Source: Protea cynaroides (Eukaryota > Streptophyta > Magnoliopsida > Proteales > Proteaceae). From it: a DNA stretch of 64,000 nucleotides. The translations under genes and the position numbers were made by a program. The stretch covers positions 18,049,814 to 18,113,813 of the forward strand of contig CM053267.1 in the NCBI GenBank assembly GCA_028583415.1, read 5' to 3'. Every line of letters starts with the position of its first letter. Position 1 is the stretch's first letter. This document shows, one piece after another, positions 45,404 through 55,542 of this stretch. Under the pieces are notes generated by a model. It had not been told where the DNA came from. It saw only the letters and a list, made by a program, of their open reading frames with translations, and made no database searches.

Positions 45404-46998
45404 TTACAATGAAACCCAAACTAACTAGGCAGTCAACGATTTTCACCTACGCTAGCATACAATATATTGAAAGCAATAAATAGATAGGGGATTGAGAAAA
45501 TCTCACAACCAATGCTTTTGAATGGCCAGCGAGATCTTTGAAGCTCCACACCGCTCTTAGGAACCTTCAGTAGCTTACAATGATGGTAGAAATTGATTCA
45601 CTAAGCATATCTTACCCATAAGCATCCATTCTCCTTCTCACAACTCCACAATCACCATTGATGTAAAATAATGGCTCTATCAACCTCTAAGGAGTATTCA
45701 AGACTTCATTAATGCGCAATGGAGAGGTTGATTGGTGATTCCAAATACAAAAACCCTAGAATCCCCTCTTTTTTCCTTGTTTTTCAGCTATTTCATGATT
45801 TTTGCTGCTCAATTGATAGAGAATCTGAAAATATGAAAAGTGCAACTTGAACCATTGGATTTGGATCTCAGATGAGTAAGTTATGGCTATTTGAAGTTCG
45901 ACCAATGAGATATAAGGAAAGAGCATCTTTACAAAGCATTTGGTGCACCCGCGAAGCACTAAGCAGTGCCGCTGCTGACATGGCAGGTGCAGTGTCGAGT
46001 TCTGATAGGTTGTAGGGAGAATCTTTTAAAGTGGCTGTCAGATCAAGTGCAAAAAGGTGGGACGCATCGAGGGCCATCGGATCTGTTAGATCCCGTCAGA
46101 GAGCATTCAAAGATCACATGGGCCGTTGGATCTGGATCTGCCTACCGCCATACAGTGAATGCGCTACTCAGAGTCAAGGAGTCTTCAATGTAAAAGGTGG
46201 AGCACGATAAAGCAATGTGGTTGACCAATCAGATCTTGATGGCACCTTTCTTCGTCCGTCGCATAACACATGATCCCGCCTTTTATGATCCGTTATATTT
46301 GGATCTGAAAGGTGTGGCTCAATCCAAGCTATACATCTTGCATCTTCTCCTTTTTATCTTGATAAAAATGCCTTGAACAAATTTCAATATCACCTCTGTA
46401 ACCGAAATTGAGTTTTAATAAACTCTGAGATGGTGTTTTTGGCTGAGAGGTGCTTCTCTCTTAGCCATTCATCGAACACTTTGTGCTTCTCTCAAAGCAT
46501 TTCATTGAACACTTGGTGGACTTGCTGGGAGAAATGGCCAGGGCCATGCCAAGCCATGCTCGCACACAGGCTGCTGGCTTGCTACTTGTGGCAGGCTTGC
46601 ATGCCATGCTGCTTGTGATAGGGTTGCATGCCTTGCTGCTTGGGGGGCTATGCATGCATGGTCGAGCCATTGCTGTTGTTGTGGCTGGCTGCTATTGTGG
46701 TTGGCTACTACTATGGTGCCACGGCCCTCGGCCAAGCTGGCTGGCATGGTGGCATGCCACCTCAGCCCAATGGGTCCTACCCACTATTTTCTCTCTCCTC
46801 TTTGTCACTCTAATTTCTCTCTCTTCATTATCTCTCCTGATTCTCTCTCTTCTTTTTCTTGCTTTAAAAAGTGCTTGGGAGATGCCACATCACCAGTTTC
46901 TCTCTCCTCTTATTGAGCACTTCACCAGTGGGGCCCATAGATAGTCTCTCTTATTAAACTTGACCCTTTTACTAATAATTACAATACAAAGTGCAACA
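45404..46998 (-). repeat. Copia-2 3' LTR (left), truncated
   Basis: The plus-strand right edge is GTGCAACA (46998), followed by the purine tract complement ATCTTCTCCTTTGG. It aligns with the Copia-3 LTR from about 530 bp inside that LTR's 3' end, so its left part is missing where it meets Gypsy-2. The junction is fuzzy. Confidence 0.75.
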
Positions 46999-47546
46999 AT
47001 CTTCTCCTTTGGAATTGTTGGCAACTCACTCTCCGCACATGAAATCTCCCTCCCCCTTTGACAACAAGAACAAAGGGACATGCCACATAGGGGTGCCCAC
47101 CGTAGCTTCCCAATCCTATGGGCACTCCATAAACAACAACTCAATACCACATCAATACAGAAAAACTTCAAAGGACTCCTCCTGAGTCCAATATAGGGAG
47201 CAAAAAGATGTCAACTACACACTGCTTCCCCTCACTCCAAGCTCCTCAATGCTTGGGTAGAATAACCACTCCCAACTTCTGTCTCAAGTACACAAATTAT
47301 TCTGTGGGAAGTGGCTTTGTGAAGATGTCTATCGCCTACTCTGTTGTAGGAATGGATTCTAACTGAACTTCTCCTTCTGTTACCTTCTCTCTCAAGAAAT
47401 GATACCGAAAGGCTATGTGCTTCGTCATGGAGTGCACCATTGGGTTGTTGGAGATATATTTATGGCACTTGTGTTATCACAAAACACTAGAATAGGCTTG
47501 TCTGACTTAATGCCTAGATCTTTTAACATCTGCTTCATCCACAAAG
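46999..47546 (-). pseudogene. Copia-2 RNase H, 3' part
   Basis: The minus strand continues RNase H after Gypsy-1: WMKQMLKDLGIKSDKPILVF then CDNTSAINIS, and further on the copia C-terminal region, matching Copia-1 5560-6050. The purine tract lies just before the LTR. Gypsy-1 cut the domain within the residues before QMLKDLG, leaving CAAAG on each side. Confidence 0.75.
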
Positions 47547-48050
47547 TGTCACACCAAATCATAGGGTAAGAAGATGGATTCAAACACTTACCGTTGACTG
47601 GCGTAGTGAGAGCGTCGTCGAACGGTAATGGCGGCACCTCCTTCTTCTTCCTAGCAACTTCTCCTTTCCAATCTCTTTCTCTTCTCTAGGGTTTGTGAGA
47701 GACAATGGAAAGGATTTGAGGAGGTTTAAGGGTGTATTTATAGGCTAAAAATAGGGTTTAGTAACCATACTAGGATTAGGAAACTTCTAGGATTCGAAAT
47801 CAGGAAAGCGGGACCCGCATAGACCAATTTCCAGATTCCCGCACATAGCTGCGCAGGCCATACCGGTCGACCGGTACCAAGACCGGTACCATCGACCGGT
47901 ATACCTAAAATCAGATATAATTGGTCAACTTCGGTCCGATTTTGTACTTGTTTGTTATCCGCTTGCCCCGTCTGGCCCGGTGATGATCGAAAGACCTGTC
48001 ATGACACAAAACCAAGGTATAGACCAGGTTTTCAGAGTGCGGGTCTTCCA
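47547..48050 (-). repeat. Gypsy-1 3' LTR (left), internally deleted
   Basis: Starts TGTCACACC and jumps at once to AAATCATAGGGTAAG, which in the right LTR lies about 1.8 kb further on (57365). The end reads GGGTCTTCCA. The promoter part is kept, with TATA complement TATTTATA at 47735-47742. A purine tract (complement of CTCCACCACCCTTAA) adjoins it at 48051-48066. Confidence 0.88.
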
Positions 48051-48116
48051 ACTCCACCACCCTTAAAAGAAATTTCGTCCCGAAATTTGCATGCAGGTTT
48101 CACAACTCCCCCACCC

Positions 48117-48866
48117 TTAAAAGAAATTTTGGCCTCGAAATTTGAACGTACCTTGATCGTCAAAAAGGTTAGGGTACTCCTTCCTCATCGCGCTCTCTTC
48201 TTCCCAAGTAATTTCCTCCACATTTTGGCTTCTCCAATGCACCTTCACATAGTGGATATCCTTGGTTCGAAGTTGCTGAACTTTTCGGCTTGAGAGCATT
48301 ATAGGCACCACTTCGAAAGTTAAGTCTTCAGTCAAGTCTGGAGGATCAGCGATCAAGATATGCGATGGATCTCTGACATACTTCTTCAGTAATGATTCAT
48401 GGAACACATTATGACCGCTAGACATAGATGGTGGTAGAGCCAATTGATATGATACATTACCACGTCGGGTCAATATCTCATACGGTCCCACATACATGGG
48501 GCATAGCTTCCCCTTTTTACCAAACCGTTTCAGACCTCGCACCGGTGATACCTTTAAGAACACTTTGTCACCCACTGCAAACTCCAGATCTCGACGTCGA
48601 TTATCCGCATAGTGCTTCTGTCAAACTTGAGCTGTCTTTACTCTCTCCTTGATTTGATCAATCACTCGACAAATTTCTTCAACAAACTCTGGTCCTACAA
48701 TTCTTCTTTCTCCCACCTCGTTCCATAATAGAGGTGTACGACACTTCTTCCCATAGAGTGCTTCATATGGGGCCATCTGAATTGTAGCCTGATAACTGTT
48801 GTTGTAAGCAAACTCGATAAGTGATAGCTTCTCATCCCAAGCTCCCTTGAAGTCTAATGCACAAGC
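48117..48866 (-). pseudogene. Gypsy-1 integrase C-terminus and chromodomain
   Basis: After a TGA at 48867-48869 the minus strand continues the integrase (AYNNSYQATIQMAPYEALYG), meets a second TGA at 48621-48623, then reads VGDKVFLKVSPVRGLKRFGK and YVGPYEIL (the GPY/F module), then the chromodomain: VHWRSQNVEEITWEEESAMR and KEYPNLF. Chromodomains of this class bind histone marks and steer insertion. The aromatic W and the E-x-x-T-W-E block are present. Confidence 0.87.
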
Positions 48867-49721
48867 TCAGAGCATATCTTCTAAAATTTGAATAGTTCGC
48901 TCTGACTGTCCGTCTGTCTGAGGATGGAAAGCTGTACTGAACTTCAACTTTGTTCCCATAGCTTTCTGTAATCCTTCCCAGAACTTTGATGTAAAAAGGG
49001 GATCTCTGTCAGATACTATACTCTCTGGAACGCCATGAAGTCTGACTATATTATCAACATATAACTTGGCCAGTTTCTCCATGGTATACTGAGGTCTGAC
49101 CGCAATAAATCGAGCTGTCTTGGTGAGTCGATCTACTATAACCCAAACTGCATCCACTGACCTTGGTGTCAAAGGTAAGCCAGTGACAAAATCCATGGTG
49201 ATACAATCCCACTTCCACGTAGGTTCCGGTAATGGCTGCAGTAAACCTGCGGGTCTCTGCCTTTCTGCTTTAACTTGTTGACAATTCAGATATTGGAACA
49301 CGAACCGAGCTATATCAGCTTTCATACCCCTCCACCAATATAGTCTTCTCAAGTCATGGTACATTTTGGTACTTCCTGGATGTACCGAATATGGAGTGTA
49401 ATGAGCTTCAATCATAACTCGATCTCTGATATCGCAGTCTTCACTCTCAGGTATGCATAACCGCCCACGATACCTGAGTACCCTGCCTGAATCCAAGGTA
49501 AAGTCAGGATTGCTTGTACCCTTCTCTAAGTCTTCTTGCACTGTCTTGAGATATGGATCCTGTAGGATTGCTGTCTTGACTTCATCAACTAGATCCGGTG
49601 AGATCTTCAATGCGGCGAACATCATAGTGAACTTATGAATCAAGCCTTGCTCAACTGGATCATCTGCGGTTTCAATTATATGCTCTTCATCACCTTCGAT
49701 TGAACTAGGGCTGCGGCACAC
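48867..49721 (-). pseudogene. Gypsy-1 integrase core
   Basis: A 285-codon frame. The zinc region has HYTPYSVHPGSTKMYHDLRR and then FQYLNCQQVKAE, where the first of the two cysteines is tyrosine, so the HHCC finger is damaged. The core has WKWDCITMDFVTGLP (first D), SIVSDRDPLFTSKFWE (second D) and TDGQSERTIQILED (E). The frame stops at a TGA just after. A frameshift near 49700 separates it from RNase H. Confidence 0.9.
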
Positions 49722-50428
49722 AATGCAGCATTTGTACTTGGTCCTGCCTCAGGTTTCGATGCCCACTTTCTGCTTAAGGCGTCAGCCACAACATTTGCTT
49801 TTCCCGGATGGTACTGGATGTCACAATCATAATCTTTTAACAATTCCAGCCATCTCCTCTGTCTCATATTCAGATCCTTCTGAGTGAAAAGATAAGTTAA
49901 GCTCTTGTGATCTGACTTGATCTGAAACTTCTCACCGTACAAGTAGTGTCTCCAAGTCTTGATTGCGTGAATAACCGCTGCCAGCTCCAAGTCATGCGTA
50001 GGATATTTCTTCTCATGCTCTTTTAACTGTCTTGATGCGTAAGCAATCACCTGTTCTCCTTGCATCAGAACACACCCAATACCCAACCCTGAAGCATCCG
50101 TATATAAAGTAAATGGTATGCTTGGTTCTGGGATGGTCAAGATAGGTGCAGAGACAAGTCTTGACTTCAAAGTCTGAAAGCACTTATCACACTCATCTGT
50201 CCATGTGAATTTCTCTCCCTTCTTGGTCAACCTGGTGAGTGGAACAGCGATCCTGGAGTAATCTTCCATGAATCTTCTATAATAACCAGCCAACCCAAGG
50301 AAACTACGAATCTCCACAACAGATTTTGGTGCTTCCCATCCTACTATAGAAGCTATCTTGCTTGGATTAACCTTGATACCGTCTTCAGATACAACATGGC
50401 CCAAAAGAAAGCCACTTCCTTCAGCCAA
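49676..50428 (-). pseudogene. Gypsy-1 end of RT and RNase H
   Basis: The frame reads GHVVSEDGIKVNPSKIASIV, FLGLAGYYRRFMEDYSRIA, then FTLYTDASGLGIGCVLMQ (RNase H first acid), YPTHDLELAAVIHAIKTWRH (E), IKSDHKSLTYLF (D) and HPGKANVVADALSRK (D). All expected catalytic acids are visible. Frameshifts lie at both ends, near 50405 (extra base in a pyrimidine run) and near 49700. Confidence 0.92.
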
Positions 50429-51593
50429 AACTCGTACTTCTTGAATTTTGCATAAAACTTCTCTTGTCTTAGCCGTTGTAGGGCTGCCCTCAAATGTGCT
50501 GTATGAGTCTCCATGTCCTTAGAGTAGATCAATATGTCATCGATGAATACGATGACCGAAGTGTCCAACATATCATGAAACACTCGGTTCATCAGTTCCA
50601 TAAACGATGCTGGAGCATTGGTCAACCCGAAAGACATAACTAGAAACTCATAATGCCCATACCTTGTCCTGAAAGCAGTCTTCAGAATATCTCCGGCCTT
50701 GATCTTCAATTGGTGATACCCTGATCGGAGATCGATCTTTGAGAAAACATTTGCACCCTGTAACTGGTCAAACAAATCATCGATCCTAGGCAAAGGATAC
50801 CGATTCTTGATCGTCAACTTGTTCAGTTCACGGTAGTCAATGCATAGCCGTACACTACCATCCTTCTTCTTGACAAATAATACAGGTGCTCCCCAAGGCG
50901 ATATACTAGGTCGTATGAAGCCCTTATCCAACAATTCTTGTAATTGGGTCTTTAACTCCTTTAACTCGGTCGGGGCTATTCTGTATGGTGCTTTAGACAC
51001 CGACGCCGAACCTGGCATAAGGTCTATCACAAATTCTGTAGCCCTGTCTGGTGGTAAACCTGGGAGATCTTCTGGAAATACATCTGGAAACTCTCGAACC
51101 ACATCTATATCTTCCATCTTGAGTGACTCTGCCGTGAGATCGACTACAGATACTAGATACCCCACTCCCCCTTTCTCTAAGCATCGCTTGGCTTTTAGGG
51201 CAGAGAGAATCAGCTTCCGCTTCCTAGATAGCTTGATCCCAGCGAAACTATACTCCCTTCCCTCTTTGTCACTAAGCACAAGCTTCCTTTCACCACATAA
51301 TAGGACGGCCGAATGATGGCCTAGCCAATCCATTCTCAAAATGACATCAAAGTCTGCCATCTCAAGTAGTACTAGGCTTGCTTCTAAGTCTCGGCCCTCA
51401 ATACATACAGTACATGGTCCATAATATTCGGTCAAAGCCACTTCGACTCCTAGTGGAGAGCGAACTATCAAGCTTGGGTTCAAATGCTTGATTGGTAACT
51501 CCATTCGCTTCCCAAAAGAAATAGAAACAAAGGAGTGCGTGGCCCCAGAGTCAAATAATACTCTGGCGGGTATACCAGCTACATTTATAATTC
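50353..51593 (-). pseudogene. Gypsy-1 protease and reverse transcriptase
   Basis: Begins just after the candidate intron, reading VAGIPARVLFDSGATHSFVS, the aspartic protease active site (D-S-G). Then comes ADFDVILRMDWLGHHSAVL, the linker, and RT: YRIAPTELKELKTQLQELLD, WGAPVLFVKKKDGSVRLCID, LRSGYHQL and the catalytic VIVFIDDILIYS. No stop interrupts it until the frameshift near 50405. A conventional ATG is at 51504 but the real start of this domain is upstream, fused to gag. Confidence 0.93.
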
Positions 51594-51672
51594 CTGGAAT
51601 TTATTGCCCCTTAGCTCTACATGCTCATGCAAAATGAAAGAATAAGCCAAATAGTAAGGGATAGAGTCGTAC
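51594..51672 (-). other. Candidate 79-bp intron between gag and protease
   Basis: On the minus strand the sequence starts GTACGACTC and ends AATAAATTCCAG, contains an in-frame TAG and is 79 bases long (not a multiple of three). Removing it joins the gag codons VTG to the residues just before VAGIPARVLFDSG without a break. Without splicing, gag ends 18 codons past the donor and protease is in another frame. Its size and U-rich content fit a small plant intron. A post-insertion indel is the alternative. Confidence 0.55.
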
Positions 51673-52951
51673 CAGTTACCAAATCAGGTGATGCGGCTGC
51701 CTCTTCAGTGGTGACCGCATACACTTTTCCTTGATGGGGAGGTTGCTTCTTAGGTAGAGTGCAGTTCCTTGCGACATGTCCCAGCTGCTGACAGTTATAA
51801 CATTTGATATTTGGGTTGTGTCTAGCGAACTGTGGCATAGGTGGTGCCGGGTTATTTCTCGCAGGTACTGCAGCGGTCTGAGCCCTGTATGGGCAGAAGG
51901 GTCTAGTATTACCGCCACCCGAGCTCTCACTAGCAGGTCTCTTCACTCCCCTGTTCTGAGCAAAGAAGCTGTCCCTCTGACTGGACTCTATCACCCTCGC
52001 AACCTGCACAGCCTCATTGTAAATCTTCTTGTCCAGACCCAAGATGTGCTCTCTGATGCTTCCACGTAGTCCCATGGTGAACCTACATGTCTTGGTCTCC
52101 TCCTCTTGCATACTGGCCGGTGCGAAGAAGAATAGCTCTTCGTACCTCTGCTGATAAGAATCTACGGTCGACTGAGACTGCTGCAAATTGAGAAACTCTC
52201 TCTCCATTTGATCTTTGAAACTCTTTGGAAAATACTTGTCGAAGAAAGCAGCTTTAAACACTTCCCAATCAACCAGTGTATACTTGGTTTCCAGATATGT
52301 CCGAGTAGAATTCCACCAAGCATTTGCGTCTTCTTTCAACATATGAGTGGCAAACAGAACCTTTTCCTCCTCAGTACAAGTCATCAATCGGAAGTTCTTT
52401 TCCATCTCTGCAACCCACTGTGCTGGCCACAATGGTTTCCCTGTCCTGCCCGTGAACGATGAAGGTTTCAACTTCAAGAATCTGTCCACTGACCTGCTCA
52501 GATCATGCTGTCCCTGCGTCTCTGCTCCGTACCATGGTGGTGGATACGGATAAGCTCCCGGGTACGCAGAAGGCGACGAAAACTGATGCGGTGGTGGTAC
52601 GTTCTGTGCTTGGCCCCTCGGCCTTGGGCTACTTTGCATCGGTTGGGTAGTATAATTTCCTCCAGACTCGGGCGTATTTCCAACGGGAACAGAACCTGTT
52701 GGCCTGAGCATCTTCAGTACCTCGCTCAGGAATTCCTTCTGTTGAGCTTGCATCTGATAGACCAAGTTTGTAACAATGGTCTCAGAATTCCTGTGAGGTG
52801 GGCCAGGTAAATTTGTCGGTACTTCTGGAACCTGTTCCTCCTCCACTTTAGGACTTGGTTCTCTAACCTGGTCTTGTTCAACTTGTTCTTCTTCTAGGCG
52901 CATCCTGGCCTGATGACGCTTTCGCCCCCTTCGACCGTTCCCGCCTGCCAT
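51617..52951 (-). CDS. Gypsy-1 gag (capsid/nucleocapsid)
   Basis: A 444-codon open frame. It starts with a basic MAGGNGRRGRKRHQARMRLE, then a Pro-rich linker, then the retrotransposon gag core: FTGRTGKPLWPAQWVAEMEK, MLKEDANAWWNSTRTYLE, KAAFFDKYFPKSFKDQMERE, FLNLQQSQSTVDSYQQRYEE and FTMGLRGSIREHILGL. Near the end is a CCHC knuckle CYNCQQLGHVARNC. The last 19 codons and the stop lie in the candidate intron, so an unspliced RNA would give free Gag. The best preserved frame in the window. Confidence 0.93.
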   Translation of the reverse strand: MAGGNGRRGRKRHQARMRLEEEQVEQDQVREPSPKVEEEQVPEVPTNLPGPPHRNSETIVTNLVYQMQAQQKEFLSEVLKMLRPTGSVPVGNTPESGGNYTTQPMQSSPRPRGQAQNVPPPHQFSSPSAYPGAYPYPPPWYGAETQGQHDLSRSVDRFLKLKPSSFTGRTGKPLWPAQWVAEMEKNFRLMTCTEEEKVLFATHMLKEDANAWWNSTRTYLETKYTLVDWEVFKAAFFDKYFPKSFKDQMEREFLNLQQSQSTVDSYQQRYEELFFFAPASMQEEETKTCRFTMGLRGSIREHILGLDKKIYNEAVQVARVIESSQRDSFFAQNRGVKRPASESSGGGNTRPFCPYRAQTAAVPARNNPAPPMPQFARHNPNIKCYNCQQLGHVARNCTLPKKQPPHQGKVYAVTTEEAAASPDLVTGTTLSLTIWLILSFCMSM

Positions 52952-53109
52952 CTCAGACTATTTTATTTGGATCTGAGAAGAAGACATAACACGTGAGAAC
53001 ATCAATAATAGTAGTGTTAGTCTTGAATAATGTAAGAGGAAATAGTCGAGAAGTAACATTTCGATTTACACAATTTTAAAAATTTTAAATTCAATTTTTT
53101 TTTATTTTT

Positions 53110-53372
53110 TCTGGCTCTTTGGTGCGTACCGGTCGCAACATACCGGTCGCACCTCTGTGGAATATGCTGCGGCCGGTATAGTCGACCGGTCAGAATCAAA
53201 ATTCTGATCGAGACATAGCGGTCGCAACATACCGGTCGACACCCTGTATACAGTGTTGCGACCGGTATAGTCGACCGGTCAGAATAAAATTTCTGACCGA
53301 GACATAGCGGTCGCATATATCTGGGTGATACCGGTCGACCGGTATAGGCAAAACCGTCGACCGGTATGCCTA
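53110..53372. repeat. ACCGGT/GGTCGAC palindrome array
   Basis: Dense copies of ACCGGTCG, CCGGTATAGTCGACCGGT and GCGGTCGCAACATACCGGTC. An 89-bp unit appears twice (53173 and 53262). It sits directly upstream of the TATA box of the antisense gene. The same words occur in the Gypsy-1 LTR at 56965-57120 and 57668-57712. Confidence 0.85.
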
Positions 53373-53379
53373 TATTGGT

Positions 53380-53387
53380 TATAAAAT
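53380..53387 (+). promoter_or_regulatory. TATA box of the Gypsy-1 antisense gene
   Basis: TATAAAAT within TTGGTTATAAAATCGGG, right after the palindrome array and about 590 bp before the ATG of the plus-strand gene. Position and context fit a plant core promoter; start site inferred near 53410-53420. Confidence 0.5.
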
Positions 53388-53529
53388 CGGGAAAAAGTGA
53401 AATTTTTTCACTTTTTCTCCTCCTTTCTTTTTCGGTGGCGATTCCTCTTTGGAGACTGAGTTGCTACAGTCCGACCGGTGCTTTTTGAAGGCGATTTCTT
53501 CCACTCAAGAGCTAGTACATCGTCTCTAG

Positions 53530-53966
53530 GTATGATCTCTCCCTCCCCATCATCTCTTTATCATTTTCCCATATCGTCTATATGTAGAAATCTAGGTTTT
53601 TCTTTGTTCGAGATGTTTCAGCTGTAGGAACTCTTTTCCTTCGGCTTGGAAAGTGTTTAGGGACCCCCAAGAGAAAAAGTCCTCAACTAATTTGGGGTTC
53701 CACCGAATGGGTTACATAAAAATCGAGTTTTTCATATTTTGACCTAGGTTTTCAAAAAAAATTTCAAAATTTCTAATTTTTCTTAAATTCTTGAAATTTC
53801 TCATTTGAATTGCTTGTGATTGGTTTGTTGAAGAGTGTGGGGGTTACGTAAGTCCTCCTCCCCACGTTTTTGGGTGAGTTCGAGGCTTTTTCCCAAAATG
53901 CTGTCGTTATGCTGCTGAAATTTCGAAAATTTTCTAACTTTTATCTTATTTTCTTTTGTTTTGCAG
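53530..53966 (+). other. Candidate 5'-UTR intron of the antisense gene
   Basis: Donor CTCTAG|GTATGATC and acceptor TTCTTTTGTTTTGCAG|TTTAAATGG, 437 bp, T-rich on the plus strand. The acceptor lies five bases before the start codon. The homologous gene in Gypsy-2 also has an acceptor (TTATTTTGCAG) five bases before its ATG. That position is conserved although the surrounding sequence is diverged. Confidence 0.6.
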
Positions 53967-53971
53967 TTTAA

Positions 53972-55147
53972 ATGGCTCCTAGACACGCTCTCGGGAAACG
54001 CTCTCATGGCTCTAGTTCACGGGCTCCCTCACCACCAGTTCCACAGCTAGATGAGCTATGGTTTCGTTCCTTGGAAGCACAAGCTCAGTTTCCATGGTTC
54101 GATAATAAAAGTATTGAATCAGGGCGCCGGGTCAACCTGGAACAACTGCACCGGTTCAATGTGGAGGCAGCTTTTGGCGCTCTAGGTTGGTTGCCGGTTA
54201 TTTCATACACAGAGACCACACGCCCTAACTTAGTCAAGCACTTCTATGCGAACTTGGAACTTGAAGGGGATGTCGAAGATATGAACCAGTGTAGGGATCT
54301 ACGCATCACCAGCTACGTCCGGGGTGTACATATTTAATTTAACACCCATCAGTTGGCTGATCTTCATGGGATTCCCAACGATGGAGATTTGGTATACTGC
54401 GCCCCCAAGGCGAAAGGTTATTTGACTGATGATTTGCGCAGAGAGATAGCGCATCAGATCTTAAACCCTGGAGCCCCTATGAAGGCGGCTAGCCTGAGGC
54501 CTATACCTCGGGTATATAGTCGCATTATTCAGCACAACATAGTACCACAGAGCGGCCACTACAGTGAGTTGTCCCAGCTCACCCAGTACGTCACTTATTG
54601 CGTCTGCACAGGGGAGCGGATCTCACTTCCCTATCTCATCATCCGGACTATGCATCGCGCGGCCGTGGCCGATCGGGCCAGCAACCTTCCATATGTCCGT
54701 CTCGTTACTTTCCTTCTTCGCCGTCTGGGCGTGCGCTTGAGAGGTGAGGTAGCCGTTGAGGACACCATGACCTTCGACATCGACTGGGATGCTATACAGA
54801 GGATGCAGATGGTCGATCTGCCGGTTAGTGACGACGAGTTGGAGGCTCGCCCTCGTCCACTTGGGAGAGTAGCAGCGGCAGCAGCAGCAGCAGCCGCGGC
54901 CAATGCGGCCTATGCGGCAGAGATGGGTGATGACGACGATGACGATATGGCTGGGGAAGCACCAGTGCCTGCCCCACAGCCTGCACCTGCACCCCCACCA
55001 TCTGTCCCTACAGCTGGACCATCTCAGCCTCCTCCAGACTCAGTGATGGGTATGTTTATGGAGCTCAGGGACGCTCAGCGGGAGATGAGCCGTGACCTAG
55101 CACAGTTGACTCGCAGCCTCCGAGTCACACAGGATCAGGTGCACTAG
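53972..55147 (+). pseudogene. Gypsy-1 extra gene, antisense to gag-pol
   Basis: An open frame of about 391 codons with one TAA at 54336-54338 (after VRGVHI; Gypsy-2 has serine there). Motifs: an N-terminal basic/Ser region, NLEQLHRFNVEAAFGALGWL, PNLVKHFYANLELEGDVEDM, THQLADLHGIPND, SRIIQHNIVPQSGHYSELSQ, a hydrophobic YVTYCVCTGERISLPYLIIR, YVRLVTFLLRRLGVRL, then an alanine run, an aspartate run, a Pro-rich part and a helical C-terminus. It resembles 'putative plant transposon protein' extra ORFs of plant gypsy elements. No enzymatic motif; function unknown. It ends about 380 bp before the primer site. Confidence 0.85.
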
Positions 55148-55527
55148 CTCAGGGTCGCTTACGAGCGAGACTATGATATAGCGGACCCCATACCTCATAG
55201 GCCCCCTACCCCATGATTTTCCTTTCACTTACTCATGACTGTTTTACATATAACAGGGTAACTGTCCGATTTGTGGACCGTACCCTGTAGCACATTCTCA
55301 TTTGATACTCATTTTCTTGTTTAATGAATATTTCAAGGTTTTTCCTAACTAGTGTATGTGCACATGTTAAGTTTCATATTTAACATAGTATATTATTTTC
55401 TTTCTTAGTCCGTCTCAGGTATCAAACCATGCTTAAGGTGCGTTTGTATTAAGATTTTTAATTTTCTCCTAACTCAGTTCATCGACTCAGTTAAGTGCGA
55501 CATGGTTTGTTGGAACAGAGCCCGAGA

Positions 55528-55539
55528 GCTCTGATACCA
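55528..55539 (-). promoter_or_regulatory. Gypsy-1 primer binding site
   Basis: TGGTATCAGAGC on the minus strand, three bases from the inner end of the 5' LTR (GTGTGACA). It fixes gag-pol as minus-strand and makes the 53972-55147 gene antisense. Confidence 0.95.
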
Positions 55540-55542
55540 AGT

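Noticed and set aside
46483..46944. 153-codon open frame in the Copia-2 LTR
   Set aside because: Same LTR region and same low-complexity origin as the frame at 5007; no domain.
50840..51316. 158-codon plus-strand frame
   Set aside because: Antisense shadow of the well-supported Gypsy-1 protease-RT frame.
55528..55539. TGGTATCAGAGC sites as pieces of tRNA genes
   Set aside because: Each lies at the inner edge of an LTR and matches only the tRNA 3' end; no cloverleaf surrounds them. They are primer binding sites.
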